Source: Candidatus Woesearchaeota archaeon
Lineage (GTDB): Archaea > Nanobdellota > Nanobdellia > Woesearchaeales > GW2011-AR4
NCBI GenBank assembly: GCA_016181325.1
Contig: JACOZO010000120.1
Span: 1 to 22,135, forward strand
Length of the DNA: 22,135 bases
Direction: 5' to 3'
In this document: in pieces, positions 13,570 to 21,767 of the stretch
How the letters are laid out: the number at the start of each line of letters is the position of its first letter
How positions within the stretch are numbered: position 1 is the first letter of the stretch
Position numbers and translations under genes: made by a program
The notes under the pieces: generated by a model
Told to the model about the DNA's origin: nothing
Database searches by the model: none
What the model saw: the letters and a program-made list of their open reading frames with translations, nothing else

Positions 13570-14271
13570 ATCCGCATTGTACTTGGCTTTTAGCGCCTTT
13601 TTCTGGATATCGTATATCCTTATGCACGCCTTTTTTGCCATGTCCAGCACTTTTGAAATCTCATCTTTTTTTATCTTGCCGTCCATCTGCAGCAGGGTGA
13701 CCTGCCCGGTGTTGGGCGTCATTGCTACCGGAATGTCAGCGACGTCCCCGTCAGGCCAGCTTTCCTCTGAGTAATCAAGGTCGACAAGCAGCTTCCCGTC
13801 AACTTTTCCGACAGAAACAGCAGCGACAAGGTCTTTCATGGTCAGCCCCGCATCAGCAAGAGCCATCGATGCCGCGCATATTCCGGCGCACCTTGAGCCT
13901 GCTTCTGTCTGAGGCAACTCAATGAATACATCGACTACTGAGTTAGGATATTCGTTCAGGTCCAGAACTGGCAATAATGCCTTTTCTGTCACATAAGAAA
14001 TTTCCTTGGACCTTCTTGAGCCCCCCGGCCTTACACGCTCATTGCTGCTTGAGAACGGCATCATGTTGTAATTGCACCTCAGGATTCCCTTCTGGGGGTC
14101 CTGCAAAAATTTGGGATGCAGGTTCCTTGGTCCGTAAACAGCTGCATAAGCCCATGTATTCCCTATCTTGAAGTAGGCAGAGCCGTCTGCCCTCTTTATT
14201 ATTCCCACTTTTGCCTCAATGTGCCTTGTCTCGTCAAATTCCCTGCTGTCCAGCCTTTTTGAGTATGTCAT
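13561..14271 (-). CDS. rrp41: Exosome catalytic subunit Rrp41
   Basis: Phosphorolytic 3'-5' exoribonuclease subunit of the archaeal exosome; forms the hexameric ring with Rrp42. It has 236 residues. The phosphate- and RNA-binding part NERVRPGGSRRSKEIS and the catalytic acidic stretch DGDVADIPVAM are present, along with ETRHIEAKVGIIKRADGSAY at the start. The ATG at 14271 was chosen; it comes one base after the Rrp4 stop. A GTG three codons upstream (14280) is the alternative. The stop lies inside one copy of the 11-bp direct repeat that bounds the insert before Rrp42. Confidence 0.97.
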   Translation of the reverse strand: MTYSKRLDSREFDETRHIEAKVGIIKRADGSAYFKIGNTWAYAAVYGPRNLHPKFLQDPQKGILRCNYNMMPFSSSNERVRPGGSRRSKEISYVTEKALLPVLDLNEYPNSVVDVFIELPQTEAGSRCAGICAASMALADAGLTMKDLVAAVSVGKVDGKLLVDLDYSEESWPDGDVADIPVAMTPNTGQVTLLQMDGKIKKDEISKVLDMAKKACIRIYDIQKKALKAKYNADVK

Positions 14272-14272
14272 C

Positions 14273-14956
14273 TTATTCACCCTTGTCCAGATATTCCTTT
14301 ATCTTGTCGGTCAGGCCTGAAACATGGCTTTCACGCTCTATCTTCCTTATTGTCTGGATGGCCTTGAGCTCGCTCTGGGGCTCGCCGTCTATCCAGATAA
14401 GCCCGTTTTGCCCGACTACTATGTTGCACTTGGTTGCCTGCTTTATCATGGAAACCATGCTTGCCTGCTTGCCTATGATCCTTGGCACCTTGTTTGAATC
14501 CACTTCGATTATCCTTCCGCCCTTGAGCTTTCTCAGGCCAGGCCCCTTCATGGTCACGTCAATGAGCTTCTGGCTTGTCACATTGACTATGCCGCACACA
14601 ATATACTCGCCTAGGTCAAAATACTGCGTCAGGTCTGCGCCCCTCTGTATGAAATCAGAAGTTGCGTCCTTCATGGATAACATTGCGGAATACGCAGAAT
14701 TTGTGTCAAGCCGCCAGCCTGAAAAGCCTACGTCTATGACCTTGCATATTATCGTGTCGTCCCTCTTTGGCACGTATCTTCCCGAAAGCGGGATCAGCTT
14801 TATCGTCCTGCCGTCAATCACGGCAAGGCCAAGCCTGCCTGCCATTATCTTGTCGCCACTCCTGTATGTGCCGGTGCCCGGGAGCACGTCCATTCCAACA
14901 GCCAGGGCCTCGCCCGGAACTGCTATTTCCTTGTCTTTCACTTTAATCTCTGACAT
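14273..14956 (-). CDS. rrp4: Exosome RNA-binding cap subunit Rrp4
   Basis: S1/KH-domain cap protein that guides RNA into the exosome ring. It has 227 residues. The N-terminal part (VPGEALAVGMDVLPGTGTYR) is the Rrp4-type hammerhead, then the S1 domain from about 55 (VPKRDDTIICKVIDV), then the KH domain with VPRIIGKQASMVSMIKQ, which keeps the GxxG-type loop IIGKQAS. The start at 14956 was chosen because GGAGGT (14964-14969) stands seven nt before it; the frame runs on upstream into SBDS. The stop is one base before the Rrp41 ATG. Confidence 0.97.
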   Translation of the reverse strand: MSEIKVKDKEIAVPGEALAVGMDVLPGTGTYRSGDKIMAGRLGLAVIDGRTIKLIPLSGRYVPKRDDTIICKVIDVGFSGWRLDTNSAYSAMLSMKDATSDFIQRGADLTQYFDLGEYIVCGIVNVTSQKLIDVTMKGPGLRKLKGGRIIEVDSNKVPRIIGKQASMVSMIKQATKCNIVVGQNGLIWIDGEPQSELKAIQTIRKIERESHVSGLTDKIKEYLDKGE

Positions 14957-14979
14957 CTTAAAAACCTCCGATTCTGCAA

Positions 14980-15681
14980 TCACTTTATCTTTGTTACCTT
15001 GCATTCCACGTTTCCGCTGGTCAGCTTGTTGAGCTTCTCGTAAAACTCACTTTCCAGGCCGCCCGGTATCTCGACAACGGCATTCCAGTAGCCGTTGTCC
15101 TGCCACTCCTCCCTCAATATCGTGCCCAAATGCTTTATTGCGGAATAGCATTTTGGGGCATAAGCAGGCGATATTTTCACTCTTACCTCCTTTATCTCAA
15201 ACCTTATCGGTAGTATGGTCTTGAGCTTCTTGAGCAGCTCCTGGACCTGCTCCTGCACCGGCTTGTACTCATCAACATGAAAACCCGCTTCCTTCATCGC
15301 GTTCTCAAGCCTCTGCGGCGGATGCGGCGCGTGCGTCTTCGTATCTACGCCGTTCCTGTGTATCACGTCTATTATCTGCTTCCGCTTGAGTTCCCTCACG
15401 CGCTCGCGGTGCTCCTGCGATACCTGGATTTCCCCTTTTTTGATGATCTGCCTTGCAACTTCTTCAACGTCAGACGTGCCGAATATCTGCTTCACTGCAT
15501 TCTCTGAAGCCTCCAATCCTTTTTTCCCGTCAGAGAAAATCCTCGTGGCTGCAAGCACGTTCCTCATCTCAATGTCCCTGCCGCCTCTTAGGGCAATCGC
15601 ATTGTCGCAGTCTACCAGAATCTCAAAATTCTGGCCGTGAGTCTTCAGCCTTGCAATGACAGCTTCATCAACATTAACCAT
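14980..15681 (-). CDS. sbds: Ribosome maturation protein SBDS (Sdo1 homologue)
   Basis: Homologue of the Shwachman-Bodian-Diamond protein, which acts with an EF-2-like GTPase in releasing eIF6 from the large subunit. It has 233 residues, with the N-terminal FYSH-type domain (VIARLKTHGQNFEILVDCDN), a helical middle domain (RELKRKQIIDVIHRNGVDTK, HAPHPPQRLENAMKEAG) and a ferredoxin-like C-terminal domain. It lies between PsmA (14 nt upstream) and Rrp4 in the standard archaeal order. Confidence 0.97.
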   Translation of the reverse strand: MVNVDEAVIARLKTHGQNFEILVDCDNAIALRGGRDIEMRNVLAATRIFSDGKKGLEASENAVKQIFGTSDVEEVARQIIKKGEIQVSQEHRERVRELKRKQIIDVIHRNGVDTKTHAPHPPQRLENAMKEAGFHVDEYKPVQEQVQELLKKLKTILPIRFEIKEVRVKISPAYAPKCYSAIKHLGTILREEWQDNGYWNAVVEIPGGLESEFYEKLNKLTSGNVECKVTKIK

Positions 15682-15695
15682 GATCTAACCACCCA

Positions 15696-16445
15696 TCATT
15701 TCTTTACCGGCTTGCTCTCTGCCTTTGTGTCGCCTGCGATCTTCTCAAGCTTGGGCTTCTGGAACTTCATGAACTTCTTCTTGGCAGAGTCTATATAGAC
15801 TGCCTCTATCCTTTCCACGCTGAAATTCTGCCCAAGCACTTTTTTCAGCGCCTTGATCGCAAGCTTCAGGCCTTCTTCCATTGTCAATTTAGGATCATAT
15901 TCCTTGTGCAGTATCTCTTCAACTTCAATTTCCCCTTCACCTATGGCAGTGGCCTTGTACTGGAAATAAACTCCGGTAGGGTCTGTCTCAAACAGCTTCG
16001 GGGCATTGTCGTCAATGCCGGCAACAAGCACGGAAACGCCAAACGGCCTAAGGCCCCCGCTTTGTGTGCATATCTGCATAAGGTCGCACATCTCCTTGAC
16101 TATAGTCACGGTGTCGATATCCGAGTCATAAGTCACCCTGTGCTGCTGGGATCTCAGCTGGGCCCTGTCGATAAGGACGCGGGCATCACTCAAGATTCCA
16201 GAAGCGGCTGCGGCAATGTGGTCATCAACCTGCCATATCTTTTCAACGCTCTCAGCCACTATAAGGCTGTCAACTATCCTCTTGTCAGCAACAAGCAGCA
16301 CTCCGTCAGAGCATATCATGCCTATTGTCGTGGAGCCCTGCCTCACTGTCTTCTTGGCGTATTCCACCTGAAGCAGTCTTCCGTCAGGGCTGAACATTGT
16401 TATGGCCCTGTCATAACCCATTAACTGATGCGGCATTGGTTGCAT
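15696..16445 (-). CDS. psmA: 20S proteasome alpha subunit
   Basis: Forms the outer rings and gate of the archaeal 20S proteasome. It has 249 residues. The alpha signature YDRAITMFSPDGRLLQVEYA follows the short N-terminal gating segment, then VRQGSTTIGM, and LLVADKRI carries the pocket Lys used by HbYX-type activators. The tail is Lys-rich. GAGGTGTAATG shortly upstream supplies a Shine-Dalgarno site. No beta-subunit gene is in the window. Confidence 0.97.
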   Translation of the reverse strand: MQPMPHQLMGYDRAITMFSPDGRLLQVEYAKKTVRQGSTTIGMICSDGVLLVADKRIVDSLIVAESVEKIWQVDDHIAAAASGILSDARVLIDRAQLRSQQHRVTYDSDIDTVTIVKEMCDLMQICTQSGGLRPFGVSVLVAGIDDNAPKLFETDPTGVYFQYKATAIGEGEIEVEEILHKEYDPKLTMEEGLKLAIKALKKVLGQNFSVERIEAVYIDSAKKKFMKFQKPKLEKIAGDTKAESKPVKK

Positions 16446-16511
16446 TTTTCATTACACCTCATTTATTTTCTTTATTCATAATATGACTTTGACTATTTAT
16501 CTATTATTTTT

Positions 16512-16868
16512 TTAATGCGTCATCAAATATTTGTTTTCAGCTTTTCTCAGGATGCCTGAAAGCCCTACACTCCTTACGATGACTTCCTCGTTGTCAACCT
16601 TATCGACGAACATCAATGCAGTCCTGAGATTGTCGACATTCCTGTGGCTTACCCTTATCAATCCCCGGTTATTCTGCCATTTATCCTTGAGCACTATTAT
16701 TCCGGCTTTTGCCACTCCCAATTGCCCAAGCACTTTCAGGGCTGTGCTGTAAATCGCCTTCTGCAGTGAGTCAAAATTTACCCTGTTTTTTGATATCACT
16801 TCAAATGCAAGGTACCTTTTCTTTTCCCTTAAGCTCGGCAAAATAGGCTTTATCTTTTGTTTAGCCAT
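16512..16868 (-). CDS. rnp2: Ribonuclease P protein component 2 (Pop5)
   Basis: Protein subunit of archaeal RNase P, which matures tRNA 5' ends. It has 118 residues, the usual length. The core PSLREKKRYLAFEVISKNRV, a short helix, then GIIVLKDKWQNNRGLIRVSH and the VRSVGLSGILRKAENKYL end match the Pop5/Rnp2 family. It is the first gene of the RNA-processing superoperon. A 66-nt AT-rich spacer precedes psmA. Confidence 0.93.
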   Translation of the reverse strand: MAKQKIKPILPSLREKKRYLAFEVISKNRVNFDSLQKAIYSTALKVLGQLGVAKAGIIVLKDKWQNNRGLIRVSHRNVDNLRTALMFVDKVDNEEVIVRSVGLSGILRKAENKYLMTH

Positions 16869-16943
16869 AATTGGTTTTTATACCTCTTATTTCTGAGAAG
16901 ATAGCTCATATATCCTCGTTGTCTTCTCTCTCCAGCTTAAAAG

Positions 16944-16970
16944 TGTTGCAACATTGTATTTAAATGTTGC
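16944..16970. promoter_or_regulatory. Inverted repeat enclosing the superoperon TATA box
   Basis: GCAACATT (16948-16955), 7 nt, AATGTTGC (16963-16970) is a perfect 8-7-8 inverted repeat. The minus-strand TATA element CATTTAAATAC (16956-16966) lies in its centre. A second dyad TGTTGCAACA (16944-16953) overlaps the downstream arm. A factor bound here would block TBP from the rnp2-psmA-sbds-rrp4-rrp41-rrp42 promoter. The predicted start is near 16935, giving a leader of about 65 nt. Confidence 0.6.
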
Positions 16971-16986
16971 GGTTTGGAGAGATGAG

Positions 16987-18189
16987 TCACGAATTCATTA
17001 ATACTACTAATTCTTTCCTTTTCTCTTCCATTAACTCTTTAGAATCAGCTTCCAGGTTCAGCCTCAGCAAAGGCTCCGTATTTGAAGGCCTTACATTGAA
17101 CCACCAGCCATCAAATTCGATGGTGATGCCGTCCATTTTCGATATTTTTTTGGCATTTTTCCTGTATTTTGACTCAATTTCCTTCAATTTTTCATTCTTA
17201 TCATCAACTTTATGTGCGGAGTGCTCGCCCGCGAAGATTGCTTTTGTATTCCGCATCGTGTCTTTTATGAAAGAATGGCCTACCCTTTCAATTATCGGGG
17301 TGCCGCCATATTTTCTTATGGTTTCAGGCACGATATGGGAGCATACAAGGTTGTAGATCACCTTTTCCTTCGGGCTTTTCAGGAGCATGTTTTTTGATAT
17401 CATCGCGTTGATCACCGAGCTGTTGACAGTCTCTCCATTTTCATCAACAAAGAATATCCTGTCTGCGTCGCCGTCAAAAGCCATGCCGAAATCGCATTTT
17501 TTCCCCATCACTTTTTCCTGCAAATCAGCAAGATTTTCCGGTTTTGACGGGTCAGCAGGGTGGTTCGGGAAATTTCCATCCAATTCAAAATACAGCGGCA
17601 CAATCTCAACAGGCAGCCCTTTGAAGACCATCGGAATTATCTTCCCTGCCATGCCGTTTCCGGCGTCAACGGCGATTTTCAACGGCTTTATTTTATTAAT
17701 ATTAATGAATTTTTTGACATGCCCGGCATAATCTTCCAGGATATTTTTTCTGTTTATTTGTCCACGTTTTTTTAATTGTATAAATTTGTTTTTTTCAATT
17801 GCGTTTCTTATTGATTTTAAACCCGTATTTTCATTTATTGGAATTGCGCTTTTCCTGGTAAATTTAATGCCGTTGTATTCCTTAGGATTATGCGAGGCTG
17901 TGAACATCACAGAGGGCTTGTTGAGGAATCCTGAGGCGAAATATACGGCGTCAGTGCACACCTGCCCTATGTCAATGACATCCGCTCCTGCCGAAGCCGC
18001 TCCTTTCATGAACGCCTTTGACAGCTTGGGTGAGGAGATGCGCATGTCATATCCGACAATAATCTCCCTGCATTTCAGGAAAGAAACGAACGCATTGCCT
18101 ATCTTTTCAGCAATCTCCTCAGTTAACTCAGAACCATAGATTCCCCTTACATCATATGCCTTGAAGATTTTGTCCAGTTGCGGCTGCAT
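16987..18189 (-). CDS. Phosphomannomutase/phosphoglucomutase, internally shortened
   Basis: Alpha-D-phosphohexomutase that interconverts hexose 1- and 6-phosphates for sugar-nucleotide synthesis. It has 400 residues where about 450 is usual. The active-site Ser99 is in TASHNP (97-102), the metal loop is DGDADR (239-244), the sugar loop GEHSAH (321-326) and the phosphate-binding loop RPSNTEP (367-373). Between GEHSAH and KVDDKNEKLKE (junction near 17211) about 50 residues normal for the end of domain 3 are missing, in frame. Activity is therefore uncertain although the four loops remain. CTTTATAAAA (minus, 18211-18220) is centred 26 nt before the ATG, so the gene is probably leaderless. Confidence 0.93.
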   Translation of the reverse strand: MQPQLDKIFKAYDVRGIYGSELTEEIAEKIGNAFVSFLKCREIIVGYDMRISSPKLSKAFMKGAASAGADVIDIGQVCTDAVYFASGFLNKPSVMFTASHNPKEYNGIKFTRKSAIPINENTGLKSIRNAIEKNKFIQLKKRGQINRKNILEDYAGHVKKFININKIKPLKIAVDAGNGMAGKIIPMVFKGLPVEIVPLYFELDGNFPNHPADPSKPENLADLQEKVMGKKCDFGMAFDGDADRIFFVDENGETVNSSVINAMISKNMLLKSPKEKVIYNLVCSHIVPETIRKYGGTPIIERVGHSFIKDTMRNTKAIFAGEHSAHKVDDKNEKLKEIESKYRKNAKKISKMDGITIEFDGWWFNVRPSNTEPLLRLNLEADSKELMEEKRKELVVLMNS

Positions 18190-18210
18190 TTGGAGATTTT
18201 GTTTTTGGAA

Positions 18211-18220
18211 TTTTATAAAG
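18211..18220 (-). promoter_or_regulatory. TATA box of the phosphomannomutase gene
   Basis: CTTTATAAAA on the minus strand, centred 26 nt before the start codon, in the 47-nt gap after the lipoate ligase gene. Confidence 0.55.
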
Positions 18221-18236
18221 ATTGTGTTTTAATCCC

Positions 18237-19001
18237 CTAATCTGCGCCTTGCGACACGTAACACGCGCCGACCGACTTTGAGAAGGAGCTTTTTGGCAGC
18301 GCTATTCTCCCGTATCTTGACAGGGCAAGGCTTTTTGCCCTTTGCATCTCGAAATCCGAAAGTCCAAATTCTTTTATGAGCTTGCCCTTGATGAAGCAGC
18401 CCCTCAGTTTCCTGTACAATAATTCCTGGCTTATGCCTGCGTGCTCTGAAATGCACGTCACCCTTTCTTTCACAAGCTCCGGCTCCACCTTCAGCGCTTT
18501 TGGCATTACGTCGTGGTCAATGCCGTAAATCACTGTCCCATGCTGCAGGTAAATCCCGTGCTCCATGGCTTTTGCGGCATTTCCGGAAATCTTCCTGCCG
18601 TCCACGACTATGTTGTTCTTGTCTTTTATCATGGATTTTATGCCGATCTCATCCAGGGCACTTATTATCCATGAGCATATCTCCATGTATGCGCTGTCAA
18701 TGCTGTAATTGAAGCTTCTTATCGGGGCTATCACGCTGTAAGTCCAGTCTCTTTTGTCATGGAAAACAGCCCTGCCGCCCGTCATCCTCCTGACGCATTG
18801 TATTCCGGAATCCCTGCAGGCTTCCAGGCCTATGTCATCGTGGCTCTGGTAAACGCCGATGGAAACAGAGCTTGGCAGCCATTTGTAGAACCTGATTGTG
18901 GGAAGCTGCCTTTCCATTGCCACAGACTCGTATATTGCCTGGTCAACTGCCATGTTCATGGCAGCATCATAAGCTTCCAACTCGATAAGGCGCCATTTCA
19001 T
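18237..19001 (-). CDS. Lipoate-protein ligase A family protein
   Basis: Member of the biotin/lipoate ligase fold that attaches lipoate or octanoate to carrier-protein lysines. It has 254 residues. RRMTGGRAVFHD (71-82) matches the RRxxGGGxVxHD signature with Arg for the third Gly, and GRKISGNAAK (135-144) contains the substrate-contacting Lys137. The N-terminal MNMAVDQAIYE and ISIGVYQ-like strand are also typical. A LipM-type octanoyltransferase or amidotransferase role is possible. CTTTAAATAAT (minus, 19021-19031) about 25 nt before ATG implies a leaderless transcript separate from TrmB. No lipoylated enzyme is encoded in the window. Confidence 0.9.
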   Translation of the reverse strand: MKWRLIELEAYDAAMNMAVDQAIYESVAMERQLPTIRFYKWLPSSVSIGVYQSHDDIGLEACRDSGIQCVRRMTGGRAVFHDKRDWTYSVIAPIRSFNYSIDSAYMEICSWIISALDEIGIKSMIKDKNNIVVDGRKISGNAAKAMEHGIYLQHGTVIYGIDHDVMPKALKVEPELVKERVTCISEHAGISQELLYRKLRGCFIKGKLIKEFGLSDFEMQRAKSLALSRYGRIALPKSSFSKSVGACYVSQGAD

Positions 19002-19020
19002 ATAAGATGACTTGATTTTA

Positions 19021-19031
19021 ATTATTTAAAG
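19021..19031 (-). promoter_or_regulatory. TATA box of the lipoate ligase gene
   Basis: CTTTAAATAAT on the minus strand, centred 25 nt before the start codon; lies in the 43-nt gap after trmB. Confidence 0.5.
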
Positions 19032-19044
19032 ATTTTTTGGATTT

Positions 19045-19785
19045 TTACGACTTTGCAACTTTCCAAAGCTGGTTGAAATAATTAATCATAGATAGAGCCA
19101 TTTTCCTGGAGTCTATTAATAAAGAAACATGGTCGTTGTCGCTTGGCATCAGGATCCATATTTTATTATTGTATATCATCGTTGAAATGGGCGTATTATA
19201 ATGATCCGGCAAAAATCTTGCTTTTGTAAATGGATATTTGAGTGCTTTGGAATTTCTCATCTGGGTTTTTGTCAATATCTTCCTCACAATTTTTTTATTA
19301 ACCCGCTTTTTTTGCCAATGGGCAGTATAATATGGGATGATATCAAAAGATACACCCGAATAGCCTAAATAATGGATAATTTTTCTTGCACTTAACATGT
19401 CATTAAGCAATGTCTTCAGGCCCTCCCTGCCCCTGTAGATTTCTGCCTTTAATTCCTCTGTTTTTGGCCCTTTCAATTTAAATAAAGAGGGGATTAGTTT
19501 CTTTACTTGTTTTTCCTGTTCCCTTATTTTATCCTCTTTTTCCTTTAAATAATCGAACAATCTTTGTGGCTTGCTGGCAATGAAATGTTTCCTGTTAGCC
19601 TTGATTATGTATGACACAAGGCCTTTCTCTATCAACGACTCCAATAAGTCATAAACATTGGTCCTGAATATCCCGACTTTCTCTGCAACTTCCGAAGCCA
19701 TTGCTGAATCTGTCTTTATTAGCTCCATGTATACCCTAATTTCGGCATCTGTAAGACCTATCTCCCGCAATAACTTGTAGTCCAT
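19045..19785 (-). CDS. TrmB-family transcriptional regulator
   Basis: 246 residues. The N-terminal winged helix-turn-helix (about 1-70) has IGLTDAEIRVYMELIK, then ASEVAEKVGIFRTNVYDLLESL as recognition helix and wing, typical of TrmB. A Lys/Glu-rich coiled coil follows (about 75-100, KEKEDKIREQEKQVKKLI), then an effector-binding domain starting AEIYRGREGLKTLLNDML, which lacks the long sugar-binding C-terminal part of full-length TrmB. TTTAATAAAG (minus, 19807-19816) is centred 26 nt before the ATG. It is divergent from the split membrane-protein gene at 19900, a possible target. Family members often control sugar uptake and metabolism. Confidence 0.9.
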   Translation of the reverse strand: MDYKLLREIGLTDAEIRVYMELIKTDSAMASEVAEKVGIFRTNVYDLLESLIEKGLVSYIIKANRKHFIASKPQRLFDYLKEKEDKIREQEKQVKKLIPSLFKLKGPKTEELKAEIYRGREGLKTLLNDMLSARKIIHYLGYSGVSFDIIPYYTAHWQKKRVNKKIVRKILTKTQMRNSKALKYPFTKARFLPDHYNTPISTMIYNNKIWILMPSDNDHVSLLIDSRKMALSMINYFNQLWKVAKS

Positions 19786-19843
19786 AGTTATGCGCGATTA
19801 GCCCATCTTTATTAAATTTTCGTATAAAAAACATACAACAAAA

Positions 19844-19853
19844 GCTTATAAAT
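19844..19853 (+). promoter_or_regulatory. TATA box of the membrane-protein gene at 19900
   Basis: GCTTATAAAT predicts a start near 19875 and a short leader of about 25 nt. It lies in the divergent region with trmB. Confidence 0.45.
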
Positions 19854-19899
19854 AAAATTTGATTTGCGTCCGATACTTCAAATTTGAATTTTGCTGGAA

Positions 19900-20557
19900 A
19901 TGTTCAAACAACTTTCATTAGAGGACAGGCTAGGCTACGCGCCTAAATACCAAAGCCCACTGGAAGAAAAAGCCAGTATATTTGGTAAAGCAACAAATTT
20001 CTTTAGAAAGGCTGCACACTATACATATTATACCGGAAAAGTCCTCCTATCATTGGGCGCAGTATATTATGCTGCAGGAGCGGTCACCTTGCAGAAAGCC
20101 TGCATTTTTTCATTCGGGAGTATGTTCGGCAGATACCTGAGCAATCTAAAAAAGAAAGCCAAGAGCAAATATTATGAAATAGCAAATGAAGGTGCTGTAG
20201 GGGCCATTGGAGGATCGTTCCTGCATGGGATTTTTACGGGAATTCATTATGCAGGTGATTGGGTATCTGCTGCTTACGGCGGCCTTGCCGGCATTGGCAA
20301 CAAAAGCAGGCCTGGCAATTGCCCAGATTCCATTCTATATGGCCTTAATACATGAAAGGCTGAACAGGATGATGATTGAAGAACATGAAAAAGTTAATTG
20401 GCCGGAAATGAAGCATAGGACCAAAAAAGTTGTCAAATGGCTGGGAATCCCGATTGATACCAACCTTTTGTTTGTGCCTCCGCAGTATAACATACCGGTT
20501 GCCGCAGGCATTTCAGTTGCCTATAATTATATCAGGACCTCGCCAGCAAGAAAATAA
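19900..20557 (+). pseudogene. Multi-span membrane protein split by a +1 frameshift
   Basis: Two frames together give one protein of about 218 residues. The first runs from ATG 19900 to a stop at 20353-20355; it loses protein-like character after EGAVGAIGGSFLHGIFTGIHYA. The second continues from about 20245 (VIGYLLLTAALPALATKAGL) to 20557. Crossing from one to the other near 20240-20265 gives a continuous hydrophobic protein with about four membrane segments and a C-terminal KWLGIPIDTNLLFVPPQYN motif. The family was not identified. Either the gene is broken, the read has a one-base error, or ribosomes shift. The neighbouring gene shows the same kind of lesion. Confidence 0.6.
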
Positions 20558-20580
20558 TTCGGCCATAATTAATGATCACA

Positions 20581-20590
20581 TTTTTATAGG
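20581..20590 (+). promoter_or_regulatory. TATA box of the sugar dehydrogenase-like gene
   Basis: TTTTTATAGG is centred about 25 nt before the ATG at 20611, so the transcript is probably leaderless. Confidence 0.5.
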
Positions 20591-20610
20591 GAATACTATT
20601 ATTGGATGCA

Positions 20611-21763
20611 ATGTCCAAAATAAAATTAAAGAAAAGACACCTATTCATGCTGATTGCGATATCTCTTGTCATTGTTTTATGCACTTCCCTACTGGTTCAT
20701 ATAATTGTCAATAAATTCAGGAAACAGAATGATGCCATCAAGAGCATAAAGCTTCCAAGGAGATTCAACATCGGCATATTCGCATCCGGCCTGGGAGGAA
20801 GCATTTTTGCATATCCCGGTCCAAATCAAGGCCCCAGGTTCATGGAATTTTACAATGACGTGCTGTTTGTGAGCGTTCCTGGCTCCGGGAAAATATTTGC
20901 ACTGCCGGACGGAAATAAAGACGGGGAAGCCGATGGAAAAATTGTCGTCATGGATAAATTAAACAACCCGCACGGCATTGCCTTTTACAATGACTGGATG
21001 TATGTTGCGAATGAGGACAGCATTATACGGGTAAAAATCGGCAGCGATATGAAGGCGGTGGAAAATACCAGTGAGCGTATTGCAGATTTGCCATCGGGCG
21101 GGCATTGGACAAGAACTATCAGAATAAATAATCAGGACATTTATGTAGCCATAGGCTCAAGCTGCAATTTGTGCGAGGAAAGCGATGAAAGAAGGGCGTC
21201 TATAATGAAATGCAGCCTTGACGGAAAATGCGGTATTTTTGCAAAAGGCATAAGGAATGCAGTCGGATTTGCCAAGGCAGATATTTGCAACGGAAAACTC
21301 AAGAGACAACTTGGGAAACGACCTGCCGCCTGACGAGATAAACATAATAAAAGAAGGAAGGCATTACGGATGGCCGTACTGCTACGGCAGGAATGTGCAG
21401 GATCCGGAGTTCAGCCAGGGCTGCAATGATAAAGAGCCTTCATTTATGGACCTGCAGGCACATTCTGCGCCGCTGGGGCTGGCTTTCAATTACGGCAAGG
21501 ACTTCCATGTGAGCTATTACGGCGATTTGTTTGTTGCCTACCACGGCTCATGGAACAGGAAGGAAAAGACAGGATACAAGATTGTGAGGGTTAAATTGGG
21601 GGAGAACAAGGTCGAGGATTTCGCGACCGGATGGCTCAAGGACGGGAAAGTGCTGGGAAGGCCTGTCGACATCGTATTTGACAGGAACGGCATAATGTAC
21701 GTAAGCGATGATTTTACCGGCATGATATACAGGATTTCTTTTGACAGGAAAGGCCTGATTTAA
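20611..21763 (+). pseudogene. Membrane-anchored glucose/sorbosone dehydrogenase-like protein, frameshifted
   Basis: A six-bladed propeller of the soluble-PQQ-glucose-dehydrogenase type (GSDH family), about 380 residues over two frames. The first frame (ATG 20611 to 21333) has a signal anchor at about 11-35, HGIAFYNDWMYVANEDSII, the likely catalytic His165 in GGHWTRT, and GIRNAVGFA with the expected Arg. The second frame carries on from about 21270 with IFATENSRDNLGNDLPPDE, HYGWPYCYG and a propeller-closing end at 21763. The break, one base out of frame, is near 21262-21290. The membrane anchor puts the propeller outside the cell. A TTG nine nt upstream (20602) is an alternative start. It converges on the zinc-ribbon gene with 4 nt between stops. 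Confidence 0.75.
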
Positions 21764-21767
21764 GCAA

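Noticed and set aside
13421..13627. Minus-strand frame of 68 codons through the rrp41-rrp42 gap
   Set aside because: It starts in another frame inside rrp41 and its middle is explained by the hairpins of the structured insert; no independent sign of coding.
14211..15032. Long plus-strand frame (273 codons) opposite Rrp4
   Set aside because: Antisense shadow of a conserved exosome gene; Ser/Pro/Leu-rich translation typical of the reverse strand of such genes.
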